Shown here in pieces: positions 38,215 through 47,135 of a DNA stretch of 64,000 nucleotides. Below the pieces are notes generated by a model, which saw only the letters and a program-made list of their open reading frames with translations, had not been told where the DNA came from and searched no databases. The first letter of the stretch is position 1; each line of letters opens with the position of its first letter. The translations under genes and the position numbers were made by a program. Source of the stretch: Arsenophonus sp031446145. GTDB lineage: Bacteria > Pseudomonadota > Gammaproteobacteria > Enterobacterales > Enterobacteriaceae. The stretch is from contig CP132903.1 in assembly GCA_031446145.1 (NCBI GenBank), positions 248,001 through 312,000 of the forward strand. The letters are read 5' to 3'.

Positions 38215-38904
38215 TTAATTAAAGCGATCTGATATTCGAGAAAATTTTATAAATTTACCAATAAAATAGGATTTCCAATTAGGAAAATATGGAATTACCC
38301 CTAAGCATGGAAAAGATAACTGATTTTTTAATGTTAATAAATAATCTTTTTCATCATTTTTTGAAAGAACAATTTTGGTAGCAATCCAACCGATTAAACA
38401 TAAACCACTATTTTTAATAGCTTGTGCAGTCAATATAGCATGATTAATACAACCTAACTTTATTCCTACAGTTAATATAACTGGTAATTTTTGTTCTATC
38501 ACCCAATCAGCAACAGTTTTTTCGACTGAAAGAGGTGTATACCACCCGCCAGCCCCCTCAACAATGACCCAATCAGCACAATCTTTTAATTTTTGTAATC
38601 CTTTTGTCATGGTCTTATGATCAATTACCTTCCCTGCTCTTTGAGCAGCTATATTAGGTGATGTAGCATCTAAAAAAACAATAGGATTAACGTCATCATA
38701 ACTAAGATTTACAGTACTATTTTTTCTCAAAAGCTCAGCATCTAAATTTCTTAAACCGAGAATTGATTGTGTACCACCTGTAGCTATAGGTTTATAGCCT
38801 GCTGTTTTATAACCCCTATATGATGCAGCCTGCAATAATGCACAACTAACAACAGTTTTTCCAATATCCGTATCGGTCCCAGTCAAGAAAATACATTTAC
38901 TCAC
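38215..38904 (-). CDS. bioD: Dethiobiotin synthetase
   Basis: BioD closes the ureido ring of dethiobiotin from 7,8-diaminopelargonate, CO2 and ATP. I start it at GTG 38904, giving VSKCIFLTGTDTDIGKTVVS and 229 residues. E. coli bioD also starts with GTG-AGT-AAA, and here GTGAGTAA overlaps the bioC stop. Upstream in-frame codons (MFLEYYI) would extend it into bioC without need. The P-loop is GTDTDIGKT. VEGAGGWYTPL and the conserved PIATGG segment are present. It is the last gene of bioB-F-C-D. Confidence 0.96.
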   Translation of the reverse strand: MSKCIFLTGTDTDIGKTVVSCALLQAASYRGYKTAGYKPIATGGTQSILGLRNLDAELLRKNSTVNLSYDDVNPIVFLDATSPNIAAQRAGKVIDHKTMTKGLQKLKDCADWVIVEGAGGWYTPLSVEKTVADWVIEQKLPVILTVGIKLGCINHAILTAQAIKNSGLCLIGWIATKIVLSKNDEKDYLLTLKNQLSFPCLGVIPYFPNWKSYFIGKFIKFSRISDRFN

Positions 38905-39670
38905 AATATAATATTCCAAAAACAAGTTGATAAGTTAATGGAAAGTGATGACCAGTGTTTGGATAATGGTTAATGAGTTCAGTTAATCTTTTTTTTGTCA
39001 TTAACCCATGATCTTGGCGTCTCTTAGCTAAATAAGTAGCACCAATACCTTTTAAAGATTTTAATAAACATTCGAATGATGGATAAGTTAATCGCCAAGA
39101 TTGTTGTTCTAAACTATGAGGCCAATACTTACAAACCATTTTAATTTGCTCAAAAGTCATAAAAGAATTAATATGAGTATCATTATCAACTTTTTGCCAA
39201 GATTGCTTTAATTCTTCTAAAGAACCATCAACTAAAGTAGAAAAAGCAACTATCCCACCTTTTTTTGTAATGCGATATAATTCACTTAATGGAGTATATA
39301 AATTCGTACACCACTGAATCGCAAGATGACTGAAACATAAATCAACACTTTCATTTTTAAATGGCAAATATTCCATGTCCCCTTGTATATAATTTATAGC
39401 AGTTTGTTTTTGTTTTGCAAAAGATAACATAGATTCAGAAAGATCTAAAGCAATAACATATTTTCCTGCTAATTGCCACTGATTACTAAAATAACCAGTG
39501 CCACACCCAGCATCTAAAACAATATCACCTGGTCTTGTAGAAACACAATCAAAAAGATGCTGCCCACTTTGTTGTTGAAAAATTGCAATATCATCATAAT
39601 TTTTAGCTGCACGACCAAAAGCATGAGCAATGGCTTTTTTATTCATCTGGATTATTTTTGAAGAATTCAT
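38897..39670 (-). CDS. bioC: Malonyl-[acyl-carrier protein] O-methyltransferase
   Basis: BioC methylates malonyl-ACP to disguise it for pimelate synthesis, the first biotin-specific step. The 257-residue product (251 in E. coli) has AHAFGRAAKNYD near the start, the SAM-binding VLDAGCGTGYFSNQW (about 48-62), the acidic GDMEYLPF and LCFSHLAIQWC. Two starts are possible. The ATG at 39670 has GGAAA seven bases upstream and overlaps bioF by 32 bases. An ATG at 39646 begins closer to the E. coli N-terminus. BioH, which removes the methyl ester later, is not in this window. Confidence 0.95.
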   Translation of the reverse strand: MNSSKIIQMNKKAIAHAFGRAAKNYDDIAIFQQQSGQHLFDCVSTRPGDIVLDAGCGTGYFSNQWQLAGKYVIALDLSESMLSFAKQKQTAINYIQGDMEYLPFKNESVDLCFSHLAIQWCTNLYTPLSELYRITKKGGIVAFSTLVDGSLEELKQSWQKVDNDTHINSFMTFEQIKMVCKYWPHSLEQQSWRLTYPSFECLLKSLKGIGATYLAKRRQDHGLMTKKRLTELINHYPNTGHHFPLTYQLVFGILYCE

Positions 39671-40808
39671 GTAAAGTTTCCACTAACTTTGCAATATCGG
39701 CCAATCTATGATTGGCCGTTACAGTGATTCTTAATCTTGCTGTACCTATGGGTACAGTTGGCGGAAGAATAGCATGTACCCAAAATCCTTGATGACGTAA
39801 AAATGCAGACAAATTTAAACAACGTTGATTGTTGCCAATAACTAACGGTTGAATTGCTGTAGTGGAATCCAATAATGCAAAATTGTATTTAGCAGACAAA
39901 TAACGAAAATAAAGAATATTACGCTGTAAATTTTTTCTTAAATGATCTGCTTTACGAACTTGAATAATTGCCTCAGATAATGCTACAGCTTGCGCTGGTG
40001 GCATAGAAGTCGTATAAATTAAATGTCGTCCATATTGCAAAAAATATTCTGCAATATTTGCATCGCAAAGTAAAGCCGCACCACTTAAACCAAATGCTTT
40101 ACTAAAAGTTATCACTAATAGCTGTGGTTTTATTTTATGAAAATCACAACTACCTTTGCCTTCAGCACCTATTACACCAATACCATGTGCATCATCTACT
40201 AATAACCATGCTTTTCTTTTTTCTGTCATAATTTGCAATTGTAATAAAGGACTAGTATCACCATCCATGCTAAATACTCCCTCAGTTACAACTAATGTTT
40301 TCCCGTTATGATTATTTTTCAAAAATTTTTCTAAATTATTGATTTGATTATGTGCAAATCGTTTTAGTTTTGCTGGAGATAAAATTGCTCCATCTAATAA
40401 GGAAGCATGAGTCAACTTATCAGCAAAAATATAATCATACTTATCCATTAAAGTAATCATGACAGCCTGGTTTAACGTATAACCAGAAATGAATAATAAA
40501 GCTTTAGGATATCCTAACCAAACAGCTAATTGTTCTTCTAAAACTGCATGAGCATCAGTATAACCTATAATATGACCAGAACTACCGCTCCCTACACCAT
40601 ATTTATTTAATCCAATTTTCCAAGCGTTAATAATCGCATCATTATGACTTAATCCTAAATAATCATTATTTGAAAAATTAATGTATTTTCGCTGATTAAA
40701 TATTACAGTACGCCCATTATTTTTTTCAATGATATTGCGTTTTCGCCATAATGCTTCTCTTTTACGTAAATTAAGATGAGTAGTTAAAAACGTTGCCCAA
40801 TTCATCAT
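39639..40808 (-). CDS. bioF: 8-amino-7-oxononanoate synthase
   Basis: BioF condenses pimeloyl-ACP with L-alanine to 8-amino-7-oxononanoate using PLP. The 389 residues (384 in E. coli) show YINFSNNDYLGLSH, GSGSSGHIIGYTDAH, VTEGVFSMDGD, the cofactor-contacting VDDAHGIGVIG and the PLP-lysine motif TFSKAFGLSGAA. SMPPAQAVALS follows. The ATG overlaps the bioB stop codon (ATGA), and the end overlaps bioC, so all four genes form one translationally coupled operon. The PLP it needs may come through pdxH in the same window. Confidence 0.97.
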   Translation of the reverse strand: MMNWATFLTTHLNLRKREALWRKRNIIEKNNGRTVIFNQRKYINFSNNDYLGLSHNDAIINAWKIGLNKYGVGSGSSGHIIGYTDAHAVLEEQLAVWLGYPKALLFISGYTLNQAVMITLMDKYDYIFADKLTHASLLDGAILSPAKLKRFAHNQINNLEKFLKNNHNGKTLVVTEGVFSMDGDTSPLLQLQIMTEKRKAWLLVDDAHGIGVIGAEGKGSCDFHKIKPQLLVITFSKAFGLSGAALLCDANIAEYFLQYGRHLIYTTSMPPAQAVALSEAIIQVRKADHLRKNLQRNILYFRYLSAKYNFALLDSTTAIQPLVIGNNQRCLNLSAFLRHQGFWVHAILPPTVPIGTARLRITVTANHRLADIAKLVETLHEFFKNNPDE

Positions 40809-41839
40809 ATTGCCGCGTTGTAAAACTTTTCTGTATCAAGAACTTTCCTTAAAGAATCTTCTGACTTCTTCATCTCTTCTGGATAATTTAGGTCAATATT
40901 TCTTTTTTCAGTATTAATATTTAATTTTTTAAATAATAACTGGTCTTTATCCTCTGTTGGATTCCCAGCTGTTAATAATTTACAACCATAAAAAATAGAA
41001 TTAGCTCCTGCCATAAAACACAGTGCTTGTGTTTGCTCACTCATTTTTTCACGACCAGCAGAAAGCCTAACGTAAGAAGTTGGCATCATAATACGAGTAA
41101 TAGCAATGGTACGAATGAAATCAAATGGATCAATATCTTTATTATTTTCAAATGGAGTACCTTTTACTTTGATTAACATATTAATTGGTACACTTTCTGG
41201 TACTTTTGGTAAATTAGCTAATTGAACTAATAATGCTGCTCGATCAACAATGTTTTCACCTAAACCTAGAATACCACCAGAACATACTTTCATACCCGCT
41301 TTACGTACTTTATCTAATGTATCAAGACGTTCTTGATAAGTACGTGTAGTAATTACATGACTATAAAACTCAGGTGAAGTATCTAAATTATGATTGTAAT
41401 AATCTAATCCGGCATCTGCTAAACGACGTGCTTGATTATTATTTAGTGTGCCTAATGTCATACAAGTTTCCATACCTAATGCTTTAACTTCTTTTATCAT
41501 AGCTTCTAAGTATGGCATGTCTCGCTCATGAGGATTCTTCCATGCAGCTCCCATGCAAAAACGAGTTGAACCAGCTTTTTTTGCTTTTTTTGCTGATGAA
41601 ATAACTTTTTCTACTTCCAATAATTTTTCAGTTTTTAATCCAGTTTTATAACGTGCACTCTGTGGACAATATTTACAATCCTCAGGACAAGCACCAGTCT
41701 TAATTGAAAGTAAAGTGCTAACTTGTATCTTTTGAGGATCAAAATATAAACGATGAACTTGTTGTGCCTTAAAAAGCAATTCAAAAAAAGGTAAATCAAA
41801 CAATGCTTGTGCTTGACGAAGCGTCCATGATTTTTCCAT
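40805..41839 (-). CDS. bioB: Biotin synthase
   Basis: BioB is a radical-SAM enzyme that inserts sulfur into dethiobiotin; it carries one 4Fe-4S and one 2Fe-2S cluster. I choose the ATG at 41839 (344 residues, 346 in E. coli) because AAGG lies 9 bases upstream of it. The ATG at 41848 follows that AAGG with no space at all. The radical-SAM cysteines are Cys51, Cys55 and Cys58 (GACPEDCKYCPQ). GAAWKNPHERDMPY, YYNHNLDTSPEFY and RLSAGREKM are typical. Its cluster demand links it to the suf genes at 58.8-63.9 kb. It is first in bioBFCD. Confidence 0.98.
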   Translation of the reverse strand: MEKSWTLRQAQALFDLPFFELLFKAQQVHRLYFDPQKIQVSTLLSIKTGACPEDCKYCPQSARYKTGLKTEKLLEVEKVISSAKKAKKAGSTRFCMGAAWKNPHERDMPYLEAMIKEVKALGMETCMTLGTLNNNQARRLADAGLDYYNHNLDTSPEFYSHVITTRTYQERLDTLDKVRKAGMKVCSGGILGLGENIVDRAALLVQLANLPKVPESVPINMLIKVKGTPFENNKDIDPFDFIRTIAITRIMMPTSYVRLSAGREKMSEQTQALCFMAGANSIFYGCKLLTAGNPTEDKDQLLFKKLNINTEKRNIDLNYPEEMKKSEDSLRKVLDTEKFYNAAI

Positions 41840-41872
41840 CTTCACCATCCTTATTTAATGAAATAAAAAGTA

Positions 41873-41900
41873 TTGCCAGTTTAAATAATAGCGTTATCAT
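41873..41900 (+). promoter_or_regulatory. Promoter toward bioA
   Basis: TTGCCA (41873-41878) and TATCAT (41895-41900) are separated by 16 bases and point to bioA. They overlap the leftward bioB promoter, giving the face-to-face arrangement seen in the E. coli bio locus. Predicted from sequence only. Confidence 0.55.
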
Positions 41901-41905
41901 GTCAA
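41878..41905 (-). promoter_or_regulatory. Promoter toward bioBFCD
   Basis: On the minus strand a consensus -35 TTGACA (41905-41900) is followed after 16 bases by TAAACT (41883-41878), a 4/6 match to the -10. It would start transcription about 30 bases before bioB. I see no BirA operator of the TTGTAAACC...GGTTTACAA type around it. Confidence 0.6.
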
Positions 41906-41965
41906 CAAAAATAAACAAAATAAACAAAATTACTTTTAAAAAGTATCATTAATTGAGTAAAAAAA

Positions 41966-43252
41966 ATGAAATCAGACGATATTACTTTTGATATTAAACA
42001 TATTTGGCATCCATATACTTCTATGATTAATCCAATTCCATCTTATCCTATTATTGCTGCATCAGGTGTTGAACTTGAATTGGCAGATGGTAGAAAACTA
42101 ATTGATGGTATGTCTTCTTGGTGGGCAGCTATTTATGGTTATAATCACCCAATACTGAATCAAGCAGCTATAAAACAACTACATAAAATGTCACATGTTA
42201 TGTTTGGGGGCATTACACATCCACCAGCTGTTGCATTATGCCGACAATTAATAAATATTACCGATGAAAAATTAGAGTGCATTTTTCTTGCTGATTCTGG
42301 CTCTGTAGCAATAGAAGTTGCATTAAAAATGGCATTACAATATTGGCACGCAAAAGGAGAAAAACGTCACAAATTTCTCGCCTTAGAAAACGGATATCAC
42401 GGTGATACTTTTGGTGCCATGTCAGTTTGCGATCCTAAAAATTCTATGCATAGTCTTTATAAAGGTTATCTTATTCCTCACTTTTTTGTCCCAGCTCCAA
42501 AATATGGTTTTTATGATAAATGGAATGAAGAAGATATAGAAAATTTAGAAAAAAAACTTATAAAATATGCTGATAAAATTGCAGCAATTATTCTTGAACC
42601 AATTGTACAAGGAGCAGGTGGCATGCGTATTTATCATCCCAATTATCTAAAAGCAGTAAGAAAATTATGTAACCGCTATCGTATCTTATTAATTACAGAT
42701 GAAATAGCAACAGGATTTGGTCGAACTGGGAAATTGTTTGCTTATGAACATAGTTCCATTGTACCTGATATTTTATGTTTAGGAAAAGCATTAACTGCTG
42801 GTTATCTTACACTCTCAGCTACATTGACCACTCGTCATATTGCAGAAACAATTAGCAATAATGAACCAGGTTGTTTTATGCATGGACCAACTTTTATGGG
42901 TAATCCATTAGCTTGTGCGATTGCTGATGCAAATTTAACATTATTAAGAAATAGTCCATGGAAAATATGGATAAAAAATATTGAAAATCAACTTTTTTCT
43001 GAACTTTGTATTCTTCAAGATCATCCAAGAATTTTTAATGTAAGGGTCTTGGGTGCAATTGGAGTGGTTGAAATGAAAGAATATCTAGATATAAGCAAAT
43101 TACAACGTCAATTTGTTAATGAAGGAGTATGGATTAGACCATTCGGTAAATTAATTTATGTTATGCCACCGTATATTATTACACCTGAACAATTGACTCA
43201 ATTAACAGATGCAATAAAAAAAATAATTTCAATGAATACATTGTTTGAATAA
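41966..43252 (+). CDS. bioA: Adenosylmethionine--8-amino-7-oxononanoate aminotransferase
   Basis: BioA converts 8-amino-7-oxononanoate to 7,8-diaminopelargonate with SAM as amino donor and PLP as cofactor. The 428 residues match E. coli (429). Conserved parts are HIWHPYTSM, DGMSSWWAAIYGYNHP, the YHGDTFGAMSVCDP segment, EPIVQGAGGMRIYHP, DEIATGFGRTGKLFA and the PLP-lysine motif LGKALTAGY. HGPTFMGNPLACA follows. It is divergent from bioB with 126 bases between start codons. Together with bioBFCD it gives every biotin-specific enzyme except a pimeloyl-ester hydrolase (BioH or a substitute). Confidence 0.98.
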   Translation: MKSDDITFDIKHIWHPYTSMINPIPSYPIIAASGVELELADGRKLIDGMSSWWAAIYGYNHPILNQAAIKQLHKMSHVMFGGITHPPAVALCRQLINITDEKLECIFLADSGSVAIEVALKMALQYWHAKGEKRHKFLALENGYHGDTFGAMSVCDPKNSMHSLYKGYLIPHFFVPAPKYGFYDKWNEEDIENLEKKLIKYADKIAAIILEPIVQGAGGMRIYHPNYLKAVRKLCNRYRILLITDEIATGFGRTGKLFAYEHSSIVPDILCLGKALTAGYLTLSATLTTRHIAETISNNEPGCFMHGPTFMGNPLACAIADANLTLLRNSPWKIWIKNIENQLFSELCILQDHPRIFNVRVLGAIGVVEMKEYLDISKLQRQFVNEGVWIRPFGKLIYVMPPYIITPEQLTQLTDAIKKIISMNTLFE

Positions 43253-43264
43253 TTTTAATTTTAT

Positions 43265-44254
43265 TCATAATGAATGAATTTCAATCCACATTGGACCTTT
43301 TCCTACTAAATGGCGTTCTATAAAATCTAAAAAACCGGTAACAGGGTTTATTTTATAAACAGCAATATGATTAGATTTTTGACCAACTACAAGCAAAAAA
43401 TTACCAGTATTATCAATATTAAAACCACGAGGCTGAATTTCTGTTGCATATGATTCTATCGGCGATAATTGTAAACCATCACTGATTACTTGGAAGTGTC
43501 GAATAATACTTGTGGAACGCTCACTAGCGTAAAGATGAGAACCATTTGGAGTAATATGTATATCTGCTGCCCAAGGCTTATTTTTTAAGCCAATTGGTAT
43601 TATATCATATTTTTTTACTTGCCGATACATCTTTAAAAAGGAATAGACACTGATAGTTGCATCCAACTCATTTACACAGTAAAAGATATTTTTATAAGGA
43701 TGAAAAACAAGATGTCTAGGTCCTGCACCTGTTTTAGTAGAAATACAATCAAACCTACATTCTTTAAGTGGATGTTCATTATAGCTAATCATAAACATGC
43801 GAATTTTATCTTCCCCTAAACAAGGAACTAATAAATATTTTTTATCAAAACTTATACCTACAGCATGAGGATGTTGCAAATTATCAATAATTTGAATTAC
43901 TGAACAAATAATTCCTGTTTCATCAATTGGTAATACCATTAATTGATTTCCATGATAAGAAGCAATAAATAACCATTTATTATAATGATCTGTAATCATA
44001 TAAGTTGGTGAAGATGGAATATTTGTAATAGCTTTCTGGGTCAGTTGACCTTCATTTGAAATAAGATAAGTTATAATAGAAAAATTATAGCGCGTACCAA
44101 GATAAAGATATTTTCCATCATGACTAATTTTTATTGTTTGTCCTGGATTAGGTAAGATCAAATCTTGCAATAAGGTTAATTTGCCTGTTTTATGCAATAA
44201 CCAAACATGAAGTTGTTTGCTTTCTGGACTTGCAACATACACAACTTGTTTCAC
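43265..44254 (-). CDS. pgl: 6-phosphogluconolactonase
   Basis: Pgl (YbhE type) hydrolyses 6-phosphogluconolactone to 6-phosphogluconate. The 329-residue product (331 in E. coli) is a seven-bladed beta-propeller; repeats such as SHDGKYLYLGTR, SFDKKYLLVPCLGEDKI and WAADIHITPNGSHLYASERS are visible. The conserved GAGPRHLVFHP and ETQPRGFN-like (EIQPRGFNID) segments are present. The start codon is GTG, well supported by AAGGAGG nine bases upstream, and gives KQVVYVASPES as in E. coli. It converges on bioA with 12 bases between. Gnd, which uses its product, is at 23.5-25 kb. Confidence 0.96.
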   Translation of the reverse strand: MKQVVYVASPESKQLHVWLLHKTGKLTLLQDLILPNPGQTIKISHDGKYLYLGTRYNFSIITYLISNEGQLTQKAITNIPSSPTYMITDHYNKWLFIASYHGNQLMVLPIDETGIICSVIQIIDNLQHPHAVGISFDKKYLLVPCLGEDKIRMFMISYNEHPLKECRFDCISTKTGAGPRHLVFHPYKNIFYCVNELDATISVYSFLKMYRQVKKYDIIPIGLKNKPWAADIHITPNGSHLYASERSTSIIRHFQVISDGLQLSPIESYATEIQPRGFNIDNTGNFLLVVGQKSNHIAVYKINPVTGFLDFIERHLVGKGPMWIEIHSL

Positions 44255-45094
44255 AATGCAACCCCTCCTTGAAATATAAGGAATCTTATAAAAAGATATA
44301 AAATATAAACAACATAAATAATATCAAATAATCAAAAAATAACCTTCAAAGTTAACAAAAATATATTTCTATATGTTTAGCAAAATATACAAAATAAATA
44401 TTGTAATAAGTCATGTTTTTCTACAATTCTAATTCTTGTAATTTTTTATGAAACTAATGTTAATATCATTATATATTTTATTTAAAATTTAAAATTATTT
44501 TAACCGAATAAACAAATTAAAAATATAATTTATTAAAAACATTTTTTATACAATGAAAAAGGTATAAAATAAAAACATTTAAATGCAACGTTATATTACT
44601 TATTTTTATCCAAAATATCACAAAAAGTTTTTTATATATTACAATTTACATTAATATAAATAATTACAAAAAATAAAAATAAACAGAAAAGTTATATAAA
44701 ATTTATTTTTTATATAAATTTCTTTTGTTGGTAATTCTTTATAAGAATTGATTTAAAAATTCATGATTATAATATTTTTATCATTAATCATGACATTTAA
44801 TTAATATTTATAAAAAATATTCGAAATATATCCAATAACCCAATAACTTTATATAATTAAATTATTTTATAGATTAGAAAATTTGGAAATAAAAGCATAA
44901 TTTTTTAATAAACATTATCTGTAAATCATCTTGATTTATAATGCATTGATTAATTGTTTAACAAAGTTTAATAAAAAAATATAAAAACATTTATAATATA
45001 TTTAAAATATTCGTAAATAAATTTTATAAATATTTTTTGTTAAAATAAATTATTTTTGTACTTTTGCAATGAATGATACAGTATAATTGAATTA
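44255..45094. other. Gene-free spacer between pgl and tRNA-Val
   Basis: This is 840 bases of A/T-rich sequence with no gene or distinctive structure. It joins the bio-pgl block to the gltX block, which are not neighbours in E. coli. Confidence 0.55.
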
Positions 45095-45168
45095 TGGGCG
45101 ATACCAGACTTGAACTGATGACCCTCTCCTTGTAAGGGAGATGCTCTACCAAACTGAGCTAATCGCCC
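45095..45168 (-). tRNA. tRNA-Val (anticodon UAC)
   Basis: A full cloverleaf is visible on the minus strand. The acceptor stem pairs GGGCGAT with ATCGCCC, and the D arm is AGCTCAGTTTGGTAGAGC. The anticodon stem is TCTCC/GGAGA around loop CTTACAA, giving anticodon TAC. The T arm is ATCAG/CTGGT around TTCAAGT. The discriminator is A. The 3' CCA is not encoded, so it must be added by a CCA-adding enzyme. In E. coli tRNA-Val(UAC) genes also stand divergent from gltX. Confidence 0.97.
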
Positions 45169-45451
45169 ATCTTTAAAATAAAATAGTACTGAATCTTATA
45201 TATAATTCTTGATAAAGTCAATTTTTTATTTTTTTTAATATCATTAAGAATATAAAATTATATGAAAATACATTACATTATATTAAAAGTAAGTTTATTC
45301 ATAAAAATAATTATATCATACAAAAATCAATAATACTTAATTACTAATACTAAAAATACAAAAAATATTAGATTAATAAACTTAGGTATAAAATTTCATA
45401 GTTGTCTATTTTTAATAATAAGATATATAAAAATATTTTAGGTCATTTTTT

Positions 45452-46885
45452 ATGAACATAATAAAAACCCGTTTTGCACCAAGTCCGACAGGTTTTTTGC
45501 ACGTCGGTAGCGTTCGTACTGCACTTTACTCATGGCTTTATAGTCAAAATAAAAAGGGAAAATTTATATTACGTATTGAAGACACAGATATTAAGCGTTC
45601 AACAAAAAACAGCATTAATGCCATTATTGATGGAATGAATTGGTTAAATTTAAATTGGGATGAAGGTCCTTATTACCAAACCCAACGCTTCAATCGTTAT
45701 CATGCAGTAATTAATCACATGCTAGATACAGGAACAGCATACCGTTGTTATTGTCTTAAAACTAGATTAAATGATTTACGGGAAAAACAAATCTCTAATG
45801 GTCAAAAACCACGTTATGATGGTTATTGCAGAAACAATAAAAACAGTAATAAAATAAATAAACCTCATGTAGTGCGTTTTTGCAATCCACAAAAAGGTTC
45901 CGTTGTTTTTGAAGATAAAATTCGTGGACGGATTGAATTTAGTAATTTTGAATTAGATGACCTAATAATACGTCGAAGCGACGGTACTCCAACCTATAAT
46001 TTTTGTGTAGTTATTGATGATTGGGATATGAAAATCACTCATGTAATACGGGGTGAAGATCATATTAATAATACTCCAAGACAGATTAATATACTAAAAT
46101 CACTTAATGCACCCATACCTCAATATGCGCATGTTTCAATGATATTAGGTAATGATGGAAAAAAATTATCCAAACGTCATGGAGCTATTAGCATTATGGA
46201 ATACAGAGAAGAAGGTTACTTACCAGAATCATTGCTAAATTATTTAGTTCGCCTAGGATGGTCTCATGGTAACCAAGAACTTTTTAATTTGAATGAAATG
46301 ATCGCTCACTTTTCTTTAAAAAAAATTAATAAATCAGCAAGCATATTTGACATTAAAAAATTATTATGGCTTAATCATTATTACATTAATTCATTACCAC
46401 CAAAATATGTTGCAAAACATTTAAAATGGCATATGGAAAAACAAGGTCTTAATATACAATCTGGACCAGCCTTAGAAACTTTAATAAAAATTCTTGGCAA
46501 AACCTCAAAAACTTTAAAAGAAATTGCCATATCATCTCACTATTTCTATCAAGATTTTGATTTTTATGAAATTGAAGCAGCAAAAAAATATTTATGCACA
46601 AGTGCTATCTTACCTTTAAAAACGGTAAAAGAAAAATTAGAAAAAACAAAAACTTGGAAAAAAGAAAACATTCACGATATAATAACATTAAGTGCATCAA
46701 AACTAGAAATTAGTATTAAAAAAATTTGTATGCCATTACGTGTTGCTTTGACGGGGGGCATGTATTCTCCAAGTATTGATATAACTTTATATGCCATCGG
46801 AAAAAATCGTGTATTAAAACGTATTGATAATGCTTTAATCTACATTAATAAAAAAAATAAGAAAAATGATTTTATTTCAGAATAA
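45452..46885 (+). CDS. gltX: Glutamate--tRNA ligase
   Basis: GluRS charges tRNA-Glu. The 477 residues (471 in E. coli) carry PSPTGFLHVGSVRTAL with the HIGH-type site at 17-20 and KLSKR at 238-242, then the helical anticodon-binding domains. The zinc-binding insertion keeps cysteines in CYC and in YDGYCRNN. The position of the fourth ligand reported for E. coli (His127, CRH) reads Asn (CRN). Loss of that ligand may weaken zinc binding. A lysine-rich tail (NKKNKKNDFISE) extends beyond the usual end. The gene is flanked by tRNA-Val and tRNA-Ala as in E. coli. Confidence 0.97.
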   Translation: MNIIKTRFAPSPTGFLHVGSVRTALYSWLYSQNKKGKFILRIEDTDIKRSTKNSINAIIDGMNWLNLNWDEGPYYQTQRFNRYHAVINHMLDTGTAYRCYCLKTRLNDLREKQISNGQKPRYDGYCRNNKNSNKINKPHVVRFCNPQKGSVVFEDKIRGRIEFSNFELDDLIIRRSDGTPTYNFCVVIDDWDMKITHVIRGEDHINNTPRQINILKSLNAPIPQYAHVSMILGNDGKKLSKRHGAISIMEYREEGYLPESLLNYLVRLGWSHGNQELFNLNEMIAHFSLKKINKSASIFDIKKLLWLNHYYINSLPPKYVAKHLKWHMEKQGLNIQSGPALETLIKILGKTSKTLKEIAISSHYFYQDFDFYEIEAAKKYLCTSAILPLKTVKEKLEKTKTWKKENIHDIITLSASKLEISIKKICMPLRVALTGGMYSPSIDITLYAIGKNRVLKRIDNALIYINKKNKKNDFISE

Positions 46886-47013
46886 AAATTCCTTTATTAA
46901 AAATATATTTAAAAAAATAGATAAGTTAAAACAAACTTGAAAATCAGTTTCTTAAAATTGAGATACAAAAATTACATTTTATAAATTTTAATGATTTTTT
47001 ATATGAATGCTTT

Positions 47014-47089
47014 GGGGCTATAGCTCAAAAGGAAGAGCACTTGTATGGCATACAAGAGGCAGGCGGTTCGATCCCGCTTAGCTCCACCA
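47014..47089 (+). tRNA. tRNA-Ala (anticodon GGC)
   Basis: The acceptor stem pairs GGGGCTA with TAGCTCC. The anticodon stem CTTGT/ACAAG encloses ATGGCAT, giving anticodon GGC. The T arm is GCGGTTCGATCCCGC. Discriminator A is followed by an encoded CCA. The sequence is close to E. coli alaX/alaW, which also follow gltX on the same strand. Confidence 0.98.
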
Positions 47090-47096
47090 AGTTTTA

Positions 47097-47117
47097 AATA
47101 TATTTTTCAAATATATT
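47097..47117. terminator. Small hairpin between tRNA-Ala and dusA
   Basis: Arms AATATATTT (47097-47105) and AAATATATT (47109-47117) pair perfectly around TTC. It lies 8 bases after tRNA-Ala and about 20 bases past the end of convergent dusA. It could serve either transcript, but the stem is pure A/T. Confidence 0.35.
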
Positions 47118-47135
47118 ATATTTCTAAAAAATAAT

